A stretch of DNA of 64,000 bases from contig NZ_CP012640.2 in the NCBI RefSeq assembly GCF_001412595.2, forward strand, positions 1,612,001-1,676,000. The letters are read 5' to 3'. Both the position numbers and the translations under genes were made by a program. Each line of letters opens with the position of its first letter. Within the stretch, counting starts at the first letter, position 1. Of the stretch, positions 18,085 to 27,711 are shown piece by piece. Source of the stretch: Massilia sp. WG5 (GTDB taxonomy: Bacteria; Pseudomonadota; Gammaproteobacteria; Burkholderiales; Burkholderiaceae_D). The notes beneath the pieces were generated by a model. That model saw only the letters and a list, made by a program, of their open reading frames with translations, searched no databases and was not told the DNA's origin.

Positions 18085-18822
18085 TTATGAGCTTGTTGAC
18101 GAACGTGAGCGTCTTGTCGATCCAATAAGAGACTGTACCTCACCTTGGCAAACTTTGCTGAGACGCGCGTACTCTCCCGGACTGTCAATACGCGCCTGCA
18201 AGGCCTTGGCCTTGCCCATCTCGCCCTTGATGAAGGGCATCCAGCGGCCATCGAGTTCCGCCTGCACGCGCGCGAGCGCCTGGCCCCGCGGCGCATACAT
18301 GGACCGGCCATCGAAACGGCGGCCCAGCACCGTGCGCACCCTGCTTTCCACTTTCGGCAGGTAGTCGGCGTAGGCCTTGAGATGGCGCATTTCGTGCGCA
18401 AGTATCTCGCGGTACGGACAGGTCCCCGGCGCGAACTCGCTGCCGACGTAGATCACGACCGGCAGGTAGGACAGGCGCACGCCGATCCGCGGCAGCATGC
18501 ACTCCTCGCCCGTGTCCGGATCGGCCACGATGGCGCCCTCGACGCTGATGCTCACGCGCGACTCGGCACGGGTCAGGCCCAGCACGTAGTCGCCGGCGCG
18601 CTCGCGCTTCATCTGCGTGAGGGTGCGGTAGGACAGGCTGTTGTCGACGCGGTAGCCGGCGTCGCGGGCGTCGACGCTGACGCCGGGCCGCCGGGTATCG
18701 GTATCGAGGCCAAGCTGCCGCGCCTCGCAGCGCGCCTCGAAAGGCGTGCGCGCCGCCGCATTGTTTGCCGCGATCAGCAGGATCATGGCAAGCAGTGGCG
18801 GCAGCGGCGGCAGCCTCGGCAT
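18085..18822 (-). CDS. Exported protein with an HExxH zincin-like motif
   Basis: This 245-residue protein has a short signal peptide (LLAMILLIAANNAAA). The central segment ILAHEMRHLKAYAD contains HEMRH, a match to the HExxH zinc-protease motif, with further acidic residues downstream. Three or four cysteines (CEARQ, EECM, TCPY, KVCQG) could form disulfides in the periplasm. The C terminus is Ser/Arg-rich. Peptidase activity is an inference from this motif. Translation is coupled to nudF upstream (TGAGATG) and ispD downstream (TAAATG). Confidence 0.65.
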   Translation of the reverse strand: MPRLPPLPPLLAMILLIAANNAAARTPFEARCEARQLGLDTDTRRPGVSVDARDAGYRVDNSLSYRTLTQMKRERAGDYVLGLTRAESRVSISVEGAIVADPDTGEECMLPRIGVRLSYLPVVIYVGSEFAPGTCPYREILAHEMRHLKAYADYLPKVESRVRTVLGRRFDGRSMYAPRGQALARVQAELDGRWMPFIKGEMGKAKALQARIDSPGEYARLSKVCQGEVQSLIGSTRRSRSSTSS

Positions 18823-18823
18823 C

Positions 18824-19381
18824 TCAGGTCGGCGTCCAGGTGCCGGCGGCGAATTTCTCGAGCCAGAAGGTGCCGATGACGGTCTTCACGTCAGTGATCT
18901 CGCCGCGCTTCACCATCTCCAGCAGTTCTGGAATCGTGGCCGTGAAGAGCTCGAGGAATTCGCCGTCGTCCAGTTTCGCCTCGCCCTGGGTCAGGTCGCG
19001 CGCCAGGAAGATGTCGAGGTGCTCGTCCGAATAGGCAATGGCGTTGTGGATGGTGCAGACGAAGTGCCAGTCCTTCGCGGTATAGCCGGTCTCCTCTTCC
19101 AGCTCGCGCTTGGCGCAGGCCAGGGAGGCTTCGCCCGGATCGATTTTCCCGGCCGGGAATTCGATGAAGACGCGGTCGTTCGGATAGCGGAACTGGCGCT
19201 CCAGCAGCACGCGGCCGTCCGGCAGCAGCGGCAGGATCACGACGGCGCCCGGGTGGCGGATGAATTCGCGCTGGCTTTCGGAGCCGTCGGGCAGCTTGAT
19301 GCGGTCGCGGGTGACTTTGAGGAAGTGGCCATCGTAGGCCAGTTCGCCCTCGATGCGGGTTTCTCGCAGGTGGGAATCCAT
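18824..19381 (-). CDS. nudF: NUDIX hydrolase, ADP-ribose pyrophosphatase type
   Basis: The protein has 185 residues. The NUDIX box runs GKIDPGEASLACAKRELEEE followed by TGY, matching the GX5EX7REUXEEXGU metal-binding and catalytic signature. The upstream IEFPAGKIDPGE segment and overall length fit the ADP-ribose diphosphatase subgroup. It would hydrolyse ADP-ribose to AMP and ribose 5-phosphate in the cytoplasm. A similar NUDIX gene follows nuoN-DUF2818 in related betaproteobacteria. The exact substrate is not certain. Confidence 0.85.
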   Translation of the reverse strand: MDSHLRETRIEGELAYDGHFLKVTRDRIKLPDGSESQREFIRHPGAVVILPLLPDGRVLLERQFRYPNDRVFIEFPAGKIDPGEASLACAKRELEEETGYTAKDWHFVCTIHNAIAYSDEHLDIFLARDLTQGEAKLDDGEFLELFTATIPELLEMVKRGEITDVKTVIGTFWLEKFAAGTWTPT

Positions 19382-19427
19382 GAAAACTCCGGTGATACTT
19401 CGTTGATCGTTTTACAGACAAGCCAAA

Positions 19428-19560
19428 GGGAGCTGCGAAAACCGTCGCGAGTGGCGGCAGTTCCGATCGAGAAGCGCAGCCGTACTACTGCACGGCCGGT
19501 CCGCCGGAGCGGAGCATCGCAGATCGGGAATGCAACGCGCAGCAGGTTTGCGCAGCTCCC
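19428..19560. other. 133-nt multi-stem inverted-repeat element downstream of the nuo operon
   Basis: A 16-base left end (GGGAGCTGCGAAAACC) pairs with the right end (GGTTTGCGCAGCTCCC) with one mismatch. Inside are a second pairing (TTCCGATC with GATCGGGAA, one bulge), a GCCGT...ACGGC hairpin and a TCCGC-CGGA-GCGGA hairpin. The whole would fold as a branched rod in DNA or RNA. It lies between the DUF2818 stop and the nudF start. No run of T follows, so it is not a simple intrinsic terminator. It may be a dispersed repeat, an attenuator or a processing site. Confidence 0.6.
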
Positions 19561-19561
19561 C

Positions 19562-19882
19562 TCAGGACCGGCGCTTTTTCAGGTAGCGTAAGACGAAACC
19601 GGGGAAGGCCAGCACGACGAACATGCAGCCCGAAATTGCATAGAACTCCCAGGTTTGGGGGAACGCGTTACCGATCCGGGATTCCAGCAAATGGGCGAGT
19701 CCGCCGACGACGAAGTATAAAACAAACAACTCGAGAAGGCGCACGACGAACAGCTTCGTGTGCGCCCTGCCCTGCGCTGGCTTCAGGGGAATGAAGCCGA
19801 ACACGCTCTCGTTCAGGAAAGGCAGGTTGGCGAACGCGATCGCGACCGCGATCACCAACCAGGTTGCCAGGGACAGGTCCAA
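19562..19882 (-). CDS. DUF2818 membrane protein
   Basis: This 106-residue protein has three hydrophobic helices (ATWLVIAVAIAFANLPF, LLELFVLYFVVGGLAHLL, ISGCMFVVLAFPGFVL) and a basic C terminus. It begins 5 bases after the nuoN stop. A small membrane protein of this family commonly sits at the end of nuo operons in betaproteobacteria, which is the basis of the call. A role in complex I assembly or membrane organisation is plausible but unproven. Confidence 0.8.
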   Translation of the reverse strand: MDLSLATWLVIAVAIAFANLPFLNESVFGFIPLKPAQGRAHTKLFVVRLLELFVLYFVVGGLAHLLESRIGNAFPQTWEFYAISGCMFVVLAFPGFVLRYLKKRRS

Positions 19883-19887
19883 GGCGC

Positions 19888-21414
19888 TTACGAACCCAGG
19901 GTCTGGGTCATGGCGGTCAGGCAGGCCTGCAGCAGCGAGCCCGGCATCACGCCCAGCAGCACCACCAGGATGCCGTTCAGCGACAGCGCCACGCGCATGT
20001 CCATCGGGGTCGAGATCGGCGAGGCGTCGGCCACGTCATCGAACCAGATGGTCTTCACCACGCGCAGGTAGTAGAAGGCGCCGATCAGCGAGAACAGCAC
20101 GGCGACGATCGCCAGCCAGTACTGGCCGGTTGCGACCACGGCCTGCAGCACCGCCCACTTGGCCATGAAGCCCATCATCGGCGGCACGCCGGCCAGCGAG
20201 AACATCAGGACGGTCATGACCACGGCATACCACGGGCTGCGCTTGGCCAGGCCCTTGAAGTCGGCGATTTCTTCCGCTTCGAAGCCCGAACGCGCCAGCA
20301 TCATCACCAGGCCGAAGCTGCCCAGGGTGGTCAGCACGTAGGTGATGGTGTAGTACATGGCGGCGCTGTAGGCCGGGGCGGCGTTGGCGGCATTCGCCAC
20401 ATCCTTGCCGCCGGTCACGCCGGCCATCATGCCGAGCAGAACGAAGCCGAGCTGGGCGATGGTCGAGTAAGCCAGCATGCGCTTGATGTTCGACTGGGCG
20501 ATCGCGGTCAGGTTACCCACGGCCAGCGACAGCACGGCCAGGGCCAGCAGCATCTGCTGCCAGTCGAAGGCCATCGGCAGCAGGCCTTCGACGAGGATGC
20601 GGATCATCATCGCGAACGAAGCCAGCTTCGGCGCTGCGCCCAGCAGCAGGGTCACGCCGGTCGGCGAACCCTGGTAGACGTCCGGCACCCACATGTGGAA
20701 CGGGACGGCGCCCAGCTTGAAGGCCATGCCGGCGACGACGAACACCAGGCCGAACACCAGGATGGTGTGGTTGGAGGCGCCGGCGGCGGTCAGCTTGGCG
20801 ATCGTGGTGAGGTCCAGCGAACCGGTGGCGCCGTAGATCATCGAGATACCGTAGAGCATGAAGCCCGAGGCCAGCGAACCCAGGATGAAGTACTTCATCG
20901 CGGCTTCGGTCGAGGTTGCGTGGTCGCGGCGCATCGCCACCAGCGCGTACAGCGACAGCGACATCAGTTCCAGGCCCAGGTAGATCGGCAGCATGTTATT
21001 GCCGGAGATCATGATCATCTGGCCGAGCGTGGTGAACAGGGCCAGCACGTAGAACTCGCCGCCCATGTTACCGGACATCATGCCGCGGTCGCCGGCGTAC
21101 TGGCGCGAGTACACCAGGGTGATGCCGACTGCCAGGTAGGTGAACAGCTTGAGCAGGTTCGCCATCGGGTCCGACACGAACATGTTGAAGAACGTGTAGG
21201 TCGTGGTGCCGGCATTGAAGTCGGCGTAGGTGATCACCGCGCAGCCGACCAGGGTCAGCAGCGACAGGACGTAGGTGATGTTCCGCTTCCCTTCCTTCAG
21301 GAACATGTCGATCAGGAGGATCGCGCAGGACGCGACCACCAGGAAGATTTCCGCGGACAGCGGCGCCATGTTGATGGACGCCGCCGAGACAGTAGTGTTA
21401 ATCATCGGATTCAT
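19888..21414 (-). CDS. nuoN: NADH-quinone oxidoreductase subunit N
   Basis: The protein is 508 residues with about fourteen TM helices. It is an antiporter-like proton-pumping subunit of the complex I membrane arm (Mrp-family fold). The family pattern [19 protein letters not shown] and the conserved Lys/Glu residues within helices are visible. It is the last nuo gene, 18 bases after nuoM, and is followed closely by DUF2818. Confidence 0.96.
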   Translation of the reverse strand: MNPMINTTVSAASINMAPLSAEIFLVVASCAILLIDMFLKEGKRNITYVLSLLTLVGCAVITYADFNAGTTTYTFFNMFVSDPMANLLKLFTYLAVGITLVYSRQYAGDRGMMSGNMGGEFYVLALFTTLGQMIMISGNNMLPIYLGLELMSLSLYALVAMRRDHATSTEAAMKYFILGSLASGFMLYGISMIYGATGSLDLTTIAKLTAAGASNHTILVFGLVFVVAGMAFKLGAVPFHMWVPDVYQGSPTGVTLLLGAAPKLASFAMMIRILVEGLLPMAFDWQQMLLALAVLSLAVGNLTAIAQSNIKRMLAYSTIAQLGFVLLGMMAGVTGGKDVANAANAAPAYSAAMYYTITYVLTTLGSFGLVMMLARSGFEAEEIADFKGLAKRSPWYAVVMTVLMFSLAGVPPMMGFMAKWAVLQAVVATGQYWLAIVAVLFSLIGAFYYLRVVKTIWFDDVADASPISTPMDMRVALSLNGILVVLLGVMPGSLLQACLTAMTQTLGS

Positions 21415-21432
21415 ATCTGTTTAGTGTTCCGC

Positions 21433-22941
21433 TCAGTGCATCGCCGGCAGTTTGCTGACCGAGACGTGCTGCAGCAGGTCGGCCACCGACACCTGCATCG
21501 AGTCGGTGAACGGCGCCGGATACAGGCCCATGTAGATGGTCAGGATCGCCAGCACGCCGAGCATGAAGAACTCGCGGCCGTTCAGGTCGACCAGCTCGGC
21601 GACGTGCTTGTTGCCGATCTTGCCGAACACCACGCGCTTGACCATCCACAGCGAGTACGCGGCGCCCAGGATCAGGGCGGTGGCGGCCAGCAGGCCGGTC
21701 CAGAAGTTGAACTGGACCGCGCCCAGGATGACCATGAATTCGCCCACGAAGCCCGAGGTCGCCGGCAGGCCGCAGTTGGCCATCGCGAACAGGACCGAGA
21801 AGGCGGCGAACTTCGGCATGCGGTTCACGACGCCACCGTAGTCGGCGATTTCACGCGAGTGCATGCGGTCGTACAGCACGCCGATGCACAGGAACATCGC
21901 GCCCGACACGAAGCCGTGCGAGATCATCTGGACGATACCGCCCTGCACGCCGATCTCGTTGAAGATGAAGAAGCCGAGGGTGACGAAGCCCATGTGGGCG
22001 ATCGACGAATAGGCCACCAGTTTCTTCATGTCCTTCTGGACCATCGCCACCAGGCCGATGTAGATCACGGCGGTCAGCGACAGCACGATGATCAGCGGCG
22101 CCAGGTAGTGCGAGGCGTCCGGGGCGATCGGCAGCGAGAACCGCAGGAAGCCGTAGCCGCCCAGCTTCAGCATGATCGCGGCCAGCACCACCGAACCGCC
22201 GGTCGGCGCTTCGACGTGGGCGTCCGGCAGCCAGGTGTGCACCGGGAACATCGGGACCTTGACCGCGAAGGCCATCAGGAAGGCCAGGAAGATCAGGACC
22301 TGTTCCTTCATGGTCAGCTTTTGGGCGTGCCATGCCAGGATGTCGAACGAGCCGCCCGAACGGTTGTACAGGTAGATGATCGCGATCAGGGTCAGCAGCG
22401 AACCCATGAAGGTGTACAGGAAGAACTTGAACGCCGCGTACACACGGTTCGGGCCGCCGAACACGCCGATGATGATGAACATCGGGATCAGGGTGGCTTC
22501 GAAGAAGAAGTAGAACAGCAGGCCGTCGAGCGCAACGAACACGCCGATCATCAGGCCCGACAGCATCAGGAAGGAGCCCATGTACTGGGCCACGCGTTCC
22601 TCGATCACCTGCCATGCCGAGATCACGACGATGATCGTGATGAAGGCGGTCAGCGGCACGAACCAGAGACTCAGGCCGTCGATGCCGAGGAAGTAGTTGA
22701 TGTTGAAGCGCTCGATCCAGGCCGCCTTCTCGACGAACTGGGGACCGTGCAGGGTGTTGCTGAAGCTGCTCATCAGCGGGATGGTCGGCAGGAAGCTGAC
22801 CACCGCGCCGATCAGCGACAGTACGCGGGTGAAGCCCGCGCGGCTGTCACGGCCGACCGCCAGCACGATCACCCCGAAGAGGATCGGTAACCAGACCGCC
22901 AGGCTCAGGTAGGGAGGAAATGTTGAAATCGTGGACTGCAT
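21433..22941 (-). CDS. nuoM: NADH-quinone oxidoreductase subunit M
   Basis: The protein is 502 residues with about fourteen TM helices. It is the middle antiporter-like subunit of the complex I proton-pumping arm. Conserved stretches include FEATLIPMFIIIGVFGG and HTWLPDAHVEAPT, where the proton-path His and charged residues lie, and YSSIAHMGFV. It lies 17 bases downstream of nuoL. Confidence 0.97.
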   Translation of the reverse strand: MQSTISTFPPYLSLAVWLPILFGVIVLAVGRDSRAGFTRVLSLIGAVVSFLPTIPLMSSFSNTLHGPQFVEKAAWIERFNINYFLGIDGLSLWFVPLTAFITIIVVISAWQVIEERVAQYMGSFLMLSGLMIGVFVALDGLLFYFFFEATLIPMFIIIGVFGGPNRVYAAFKFFLYTFMGSLLTLIAIIYLYNRSGGSFDILAWHAQKLTMKEQVLIFLAFLMAFAVKVPMFPVHTWLPDAHVEAPTGGSVVLAAIMLKLGGYGFLRFSLPIAPDASHYLAPLIIVLSLTAVIYIGLVAMVQKDMKKLVAYSSIAHMGFVTLGFFIFNEIGVQGGIVQMISHGFVSGAMFLCIGVLYDRMHSREIADYGGVVNRMPKFAAFSVLFAMANCGLPATSGFVGEFMVILGAVQFNFWTGLLAATALILGAAYSLWMVKRVVFGKIGNKHVAELVDLNGREFFMLGVLAILTIYMGLYPAPFTDSMQVSVADLLQHVSVSKLPAMH

Positions 22942-22958
22942 CTTGTTTTTCTCTCTGA

Positions 22959-25076
22959 TTAAGCGTGCCAGAACGGGAAGAAGTACAGCAGCGTACCCAG
23001 CACGCCCAGGATCATCACGAACGCATAGTGGTAGATGTAACCAGTCTGGAACGTACGGACGATGGTCGAGAACCAGCCCACCAGCTTGGCGGAACCGTTG
23101 ACCAGCAGGCCGTCGATCAGGACGCGGTCACCGACCTGCCACAGGCCTTTGCCCAGGCCGCGTGCGCCGCCTGCGAAGACGACCTCGTTGAACTTGTCCA
23201 TGTAGTACTTGTTATCCAGCAGAGTGTGGATCGGGCGCAGTTTGGCGTAGAACCAGGCCGGCACACGCGGATTGATCATGTAGCAGTAGTAGGCGGCGAC
23301 GACACCGGCCAGGGCCAGCCAGAACGGCAGCGCGGTGAAGCCGTGCAGGCCCATCGCCAGCGCGCCGTGGAACTCCTTGCCCATCTCTTCCAGCGCCGGG
23401 TGATTCTCGCCGATGAAGATGACGTTCTTGAAGAAGTCGCCGTACAGCATCGGCTTGATCGCGAAGAAACCGATGATGACCGACGGGATCGCCAGCAGGA
23501 TCAGCGGCAGGGTCACCACCAGCGGCGACTCGTGCGGCTTCTGGCCCGGGGCCAGGCCGTGGTGGCCGTGGTCGTCTTCCTCTTCTTCTTCGTGGTGGGC
23601 AGTGGCTTCGTGCAGTGCAGTCGGATCCTTGCCTTCCGCGCCGTGGTTGTCGGCATGGTGAGCATGGTCGTCATGGTGATCATGCGCATGCGCCTTGCCG
23701 AAACGCTCTTCGCCGTGGAACACCAGGAAGTACATGCGGAAGGAGTAGAAGGCGGTGATGAACACGCCGGCCACGACCGAGAAGTAGGCGAAGCCCGAAC
23801 CCCACAGGTGCGATTCGGCGACGGCTTCGATGATCGAGTCCTTCGAGTAGTAACCCGCGAAGAACGGGGTACCGATCAGGGCCAGCGAGCCGAGCAGCGA
23901 AGTGATCCAGGTGATCGGCATGTACTTGCGCAGGCCGCCCATGTTGCGCATGTCCTGGTCGTGGTGCATGCCGATGATGACCGAACCGGCGCCGAGGAAC
24001 AGCAGGGCCTTGAAGAAGGCGTGGGTCATCAGGTGGAACACGGCCACGTTATAGGCCGACACGCCCAAGGCGACGGTCATGTAGCCCAGCTGCGACAGCG
24101 TCGAGTAGGCGACCACGCGCTTGATGTCGTTCTGGATGATGCCCAGGAAGCCCATGAACAGCGCGGTGATCGAACCGATGACGATGATGAAGGACAGCGC
24201 GGTGTCCGACAGCTCGAACAGCGGCGACATGCGCGACACCATGAAGATACCGGCGGTCACCATGGTGGCCGCGTGGATCAGCGCCGAGATCGGGGTCGGG
24301 CCTTCCATCGAGTCCGGCAGCCAGACGTGCAGCGGGAACTGCGCCGACTTGCCCATCGCGCCGATGAACAGGCAGATGCAGGCGGCGGTCAGCAGCGGCC
24401 AGGTGGTGCCCGGCACGGTCATGTTGACCAGCTTGGCGGCCTGGGCGAAGGTTTCGCCGTAGTGCATGGTGCCGGTGGCGGCCAGCAGCAGGCCGATACC
24501 GAGGATGAAGCCGAAGTCGCCGACGCGGTTGACCAGGAAGGCCTTCATGTTCGCGAAGATCGCCGTCGGGCGGGTGTACCAGAAGCCGATCAGCAGGTAC
24601 GAGACCAGGCCCACCGCTTCCCAGCCGAAGAACAGCTGCAGGAAGTTGTTGGACATGACCAGCATCAGCATCGAGAAGGTGAACAGCGAGATGTACGAGA
24701 AGAAGCGGTTGTAGCCGTCGTCTTCCGCCATGTAGCCGATCGTGTAGATGTGGACCATCAGCGACACCGAGGTCACCACGCACATCATCATGGCCGACAG
24801 CGCGTCGATCTGGAAGCCGACCGACATCTTCATGCTGCCGATGGTCATCCAGGTGTAGATGTCACCGTTGAAGGTGTTCCCGGCCAGCACGTCCATCAGC
24901 GTCATGATCGAGATGACCATGGCGATGAACACGCCGGCGATGGTCGCGGTATGCGACACCTTGCGGCCGACCACGTTCCCGAAGAACTTGGTGCCGAGCA
25001 GGCCGGCGATCGCCGAGCCCGCGAGCGGTGCGAGTGGCACCGCCAGCAAGAGGTTAGGGTTAATTGGCCCCGTCAT
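22959..25076 (-). CDS. nuoL: NADH-quinone oxidoreductase subunit L with His/Glu-rich insertion
   Basis: The protein is 705 residues, longer than the roughly 610-620 typical of the family. It is the distal antiporter-like subunit, with the long lateral helix at the C terminus. FFGWEAVGLVSYLLIGFWY, HVWLPDSMEGPTPISALIHA and YSTLSQLGYM are diagnostic. The extra length is largely a charged insertion at about residues 458-515 (plus-strand positions about 23530-23700). It is packed with His, Asp and Glu (HDHHDDHAHH, HHEEEEEDDHGHH). Such a loop could bind Zn, Ni or Cu, or be a neutral expansion. Confidence 0.96.
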   Translation of the reverse strand: MTGPINPNLLLAVPLAPLAGSAIAGLLGTKFFGNVVGRKVSHTATIAGVFIAMVISIMTLMDVLAGNTFNGDIYTWMTIGSMKMSVGFQIDALSAMMMCVVTSVSLMVHIYTIGYMAEDDGYNRFFSYISLFTFSMLMLVMSNNFLQLFFGWEAVGLVSYLLIGFWYTRPTAIFANMKAFLVNRVGDFGFILGIGLLLAATGTMHYGETFAQAAKLVNMTVPGTTWPLLTAACICLFIGAMGKSAQFPLHVWLPDSMEGPTPISALIHAATMVTAGIFMVSRMSPLFELSDTALSFIIVIGSITALFMGFLGIIQNDIKRVVAYSTLSQLGYMTVALGVSAYNVAVFHLMTHAFFKALLFLGAGSVIIGMHHDQDMRNMGGLRKYMPITWITSLLGSLALIGTPFFAGYYSKDSIIEAVAESHLWGSGFAYFSVVAGVFITAFYSFRMYFLVFHGEERFGKAHAHDHHDDHAHHADNHGAEGKDPTALHEATAHHEEEEEDDHGHHGLAPGQKPHESPLVVTLPLILLAIPSVIIGFFAIKPMLYGDFFKNVIFIGENHPALEEMGKEFHGALAMGLHGFTALPFWLALAGVVAAYYCYMINPRVPAWFYAKLRPIHTLLDNKYYMDKFNEVVFAGGARGLGKGLWQVGDRVLIDGLLVNGSAKLVGWFSTIVRTFQTGYIYHYAFVMILGVLGTLLYFFPFWHA

Positions 25077-25126
25077 TTTCTATAGCCTTATGTCTTGTTT
25101 ATCGAGGAGTTCACAGAACAAACCGA

Positions 25127-25435
25127 TTAGCCCTTCAGGCTGTCGAGGTCTTCCACGTTGATCGTGTCCAGGTTACGGAACAGGACCACCAGGATCGCCA
25201 GGCCGATCGCCGATTCGGCGGCCGCGACAGTCAGGATGAAGAACACGAAGATCTGCCCTGCCGCGTCTCCCAGATAATGCGAGAAGGCGACGAAGTTCAG
25301 GTTCACTGCCAGCAGCATCAGTTCGATGGCCATCAGCAGGATGATGATGTTCTTCCGGTTCAGGAAAATACCGACCACCGAGATCGCGAACAGGATCGCG
25401 CCCAGGATCAGGTAATGAGCGAGCGACAGAGTCAT
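25127..25435 (-). CDS. nuoK: NADH-quinone oxidoreductase subunit K
   Basis: The protein is 102 residues with three TM helices, the standard NuoK length. The conserved Glu residues of the proton channel appear in [18 protein letters not shown] and [11 protein letters not shown]. Its start overlaps the nuoJ stop by 4 bases (ATGA), so translation is coupled. It forms part of the membrane arm near the quinone site. Confidence 0.97.
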   Translation of the reverse strand: MTLSLAHYLILGAILFAISVVGIFLNRKNIIILLMAIELMLLAVNLNFVAFSHYLGDAAGQIFVFFILTVAAAESAIGLAILVVLFRNLDTINVEDLDSLKG

Positions 25436-26085
25436 GGAGCCTCCTTGTTGGCTTCTGCGGCGGCCACTGCGGCTGCATCGATCGCCTTCTGGTTCACCGC
25501 CTGCATCTTCACGATGCGCAGGCGGTCGTTACGCTTGACGCGGACGGCGAGGCCCGGGTCGATGGCTTTGGAGTCCTTGCGCTTGCGCAGGGTCAGCGCC
25601 ACGGCTGCGATGATCGCCACCAGCAGGATCAGGCCGGCGATTTCGAAGCCATAGATGTACTGGGTGTAGATCAGGCGGCCCAGTTCGCGGGTGCCGCCGA
25701 TGTGGCCGACGGCCGCTTCGGCCGGCGCTTCCGCGGCGCCGAGGAAGCCGCGCCACAGGACCGCGGCCATCTCGACCACGATCAGGGCGCCGATCGCCGA
25801 AGCGACCGGCAGGTAGCCCCAGAAGCCTTCGCGCATGCGGTCGACGTTAATGTCGAGCATCATCACGACGAACAGGAACAGCACCATGACGGCGCCGACA
25901 TAGACCAGCACCAGCACGATGGCGAGGAACTCGGCCTTCAGCAGCATCCAGATGCCGGCGGCGTTGAAGAACGCGAGCACCAGGAACAGCGCGGCGTGAA
26001 CCGGGTTCTTGGCGGTAATGACGCGCAACCCGGCGATGATCATGATCGCCGAGAACACGTAGAACAGAACAGTTGTGAATTCCAT
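25432..26085 (-). CDS. nuoJ: NADH-quinone oxidoreductase subunit J
   Basis: The protein is 217 residues with five predicted TM helices and a longer C-terminal cytoplasmic tail rich in Lys and Ala. The TM3 pattern [19 protein letters not shown] is characteristic of NuoJ and includes the pi-bulge region important in coupling. It lies 34 bases after nuoI and overlaps nuoK. Confidence 0.96.
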   Translation of the reverse strand: MEFTTVLFYVFSAIMIIAGLRVITAKNPVHAALFLVLAFFNAAGIWMLLKAEFLAIVLVLVYVGAVMVLFLFVVMMLDINVDRMREGFWGYLPVASAIGALIVVEMAAVLWRGFLGAAEAPAEAAVGHIGGTRELGRLIYTQYIYGFEIAGLILLVAIIAAVALTLRKRKDSKAIDPGLAVRVKRNDRLRIVKMQAVNQKAIDAAAVAAAEANKEAP

Positions 26086-26119
26086 GACTTACGCAGGAGC
26101 CCTCTTGTTATTAGCGCGA

Positions 26120-26608
26120 TTAGCGGTATTTGGCATCGGCGGCACGTGCGGCGGCGATGTCGTTCTCGTAGCGGTCGCCCACGGCCAGGAGCATTTCCTT
26201 GGTGTAGTACAAGTCGCCACGCTTTTCGCCGTGGTATTCCAGCACCTGGGTCTCGACGATCGAATCAACCGGGCACGATTCTTCGCAGAAGCCGCAGAAG
26301 ATGCACTTGGTCAGGTCGATGTCGTAGCGCGTGGTGCGGCGGGTGCCGTCCTCGCGCTGCGCCGATTCGATCGTGATCGCCATTGCCGGGCACACCGCTT
26401 CGCACAGCTTGCAGGCGATGCAGCGCTCTTCCCCGTTGGGGTAGCGGCGCAGCGCATGCAGGCCGCGGAAACGCGGCGAGATCGGGGTCTTTTCTTCCGG
26501 GTACTGCACGGTGATCTTGCGCGACAGCGCATACTTACCGGTCAGCGCCAGGCCCTTGAATAGCTCGGTCAGCATCAGGCTGCCGAAGAAATCTTTTACT
26601 CGAGTCAT
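26120..26608 (-). CDS. nuoI: NADH-quinone oxidoreductase subunit I
   Basis: The protein is 162 residues. It carries clusters N6a and N6b, bound by two CxxCxxCxxxC motifs: Cys63/66/69/73 ([12 protein letters not shown]) and Cys102/105/108/112 ([12 protein letters not shown]). It passes electrons in the peripheral arm toward NuoB. It lies 12 bases after nuoH. Confidence 0.98.
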   Translation of the reverse strand: MTRVKDFFGSLMLTELFKGLALTGKYALSRKITVQYPEEKTPISPRFRGLHALRRYPNGEERCIACKLCEAVCPAMAITIESAQREDGTRRTTRYDIDLTKCIFCGFCEESCPVDSIVETQVLEYHGEKRGDLYYTKEMLLAVGDRYENDIAAARAADAKYR

Positions 26609-26620
26609 TTCTGCGCTTCC

Positions 26621-27706
26621 TTACTTCCAAATGTTCCACGAGGTCTGCATCACGCCGGCGACCAGGACCAGCCATACCAGCGTCAGCGGGATGAACACTT
26701 TCCAGCCCAGGCGCATGATCTGGTCATAGCGGTAACGCGGGAAGGTGGCGCGGACCCAGATCATCATCGACACGACCAGGAAGGCTTTCAGGGCCAGCCA
26801 GAAGAAGCCGCCGAAGGCGCCGCCGATTTCGAGGAACGAGAACGGGGCCTGCCAGCCGCCGAGGAACATCACCGCGGTCAGGGTCGACACCAGGATCATG
26901 TTGGCGTATTCGGCCAGCATGAACATCGCGTACGACATGCCCGAGTACTCGACCATGTGGCCGGCCACGATTTCCGATTCGCCTTCCACCACGTCGAACG
27001 GGTGGCGGTTGCACTCCGCCAGGCCGGAGATGAAGTAGATCACGCACAGCGGCAGCAGCGGCAGCCAGTTCCACGACAGGAAATTCAGGCCGTGGGAGGC
27101 CATCGAACCGACCGCCTGCTTGGCGACGATGTCCGAGAAGTTCAGGCTGCCCGACACCATCAGGATCACGACCATCACGAAGCCCATCGGGATCTCGTAG
27201 GAGATCATCTGGGCCGAGGCGCGCATCGCGCCCATGAAGGAGTACTTCGAGTTGGCCGACCAGCCGGCGATGATGATGCCGTACACCTCCATCGAGGTGA
27301 TCGCCAGCAGCAGCAGCAGGCCGGCGTTGACGTTCGCCAGCGCGGTTTCCGGACCGAAGGGGATGACCGACCATGCGGCCAGGGCCGGCATGATGGTCAT
27401 GATCGGGCCGATCACGAACAGCGGTGCGCTGGCCTTGGCCGGGATCACGATTTCCTTCAGCAGCAGCTTGACGCCGTCGGCGAGCGGCTGCAGCAGGCCG
27501 ATCGGGCCCACGCGGTTCGGGCCGACGCGGATCTGGATCCAGCCGATCAGCTTGCGCTCCCACAGGGTCAGGTAAGCCACCAGGCCCATCAGCGGAGCGA
27601 CGATCACGATGATCTTGATCAGCGTCCAGACGAGAGACCAGGCGGTCGCACCCAGCACGTTCGCGCCGCCGGCATTGAAGCTATTAATTACATCAGGCAT
27701 CGACAT
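26621..27706 (-). CDS. nuoH: NADH-quinone oxidoreductase subunit H
   Basis: The protein is 361 residues with eight or more TM helices. It forms the quinone-binding chamber at the junction of the two complex I arms. Signatures include [22 protein letters not shown] and the conserved acidic loop [20 protein letters not shown]. It lies 5 bases downstream of nuoG. Confidence 0.98.
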   Translation of the reverse strand: MSMPDVINSFNAGGANVLGATAWSLVWTLIKIIVIVAPLMGLVAYLTLWERKLIGWIQIRVGPNRVGPIGLLQPLADGVKLLLKEIVIPAKASAPLFVIGPIMTIMPALAAWSVIPFGPETALANVNAGLLLLLAITSMEVYGIIIAGWSANSKYSFMGAMRASAQMISYEIPMGFVMVVILMVSGSLNFSDIVAKQAVGSMASHGLNFLSWNWLPLLPLCVIYFISGLAECNRHPFDVVEGESEIVAGHMVEYSGMSYAMFMLAEYANMILVSTLTAVMFLGGWQAPFSFLEIGGAFGGFFWLALKAFLVVSMMIWVRATFPRYRYDQIMRLGWKVFIPLTLVWLVLVAGVMQTSWNIWK

Positions 27707-27711
27707 TTTAA

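Noticed and set aside
19864..22890. About 1000-codon open frame antisense to nuoN and nuoM
   Set aside because: It lies opposite well-identified nuo genes, is full of Gln, Asp and His and has no hydrophobic core or motif. High G+C codon bias leaves the antisense frame open.
23530..23700. Frameshift or foreign insertion in nuoL
   Set aside because: The reading frame is continuous and the family sequence resumes correctly on both sides; a His-rich in-frame loop explains the extra length.
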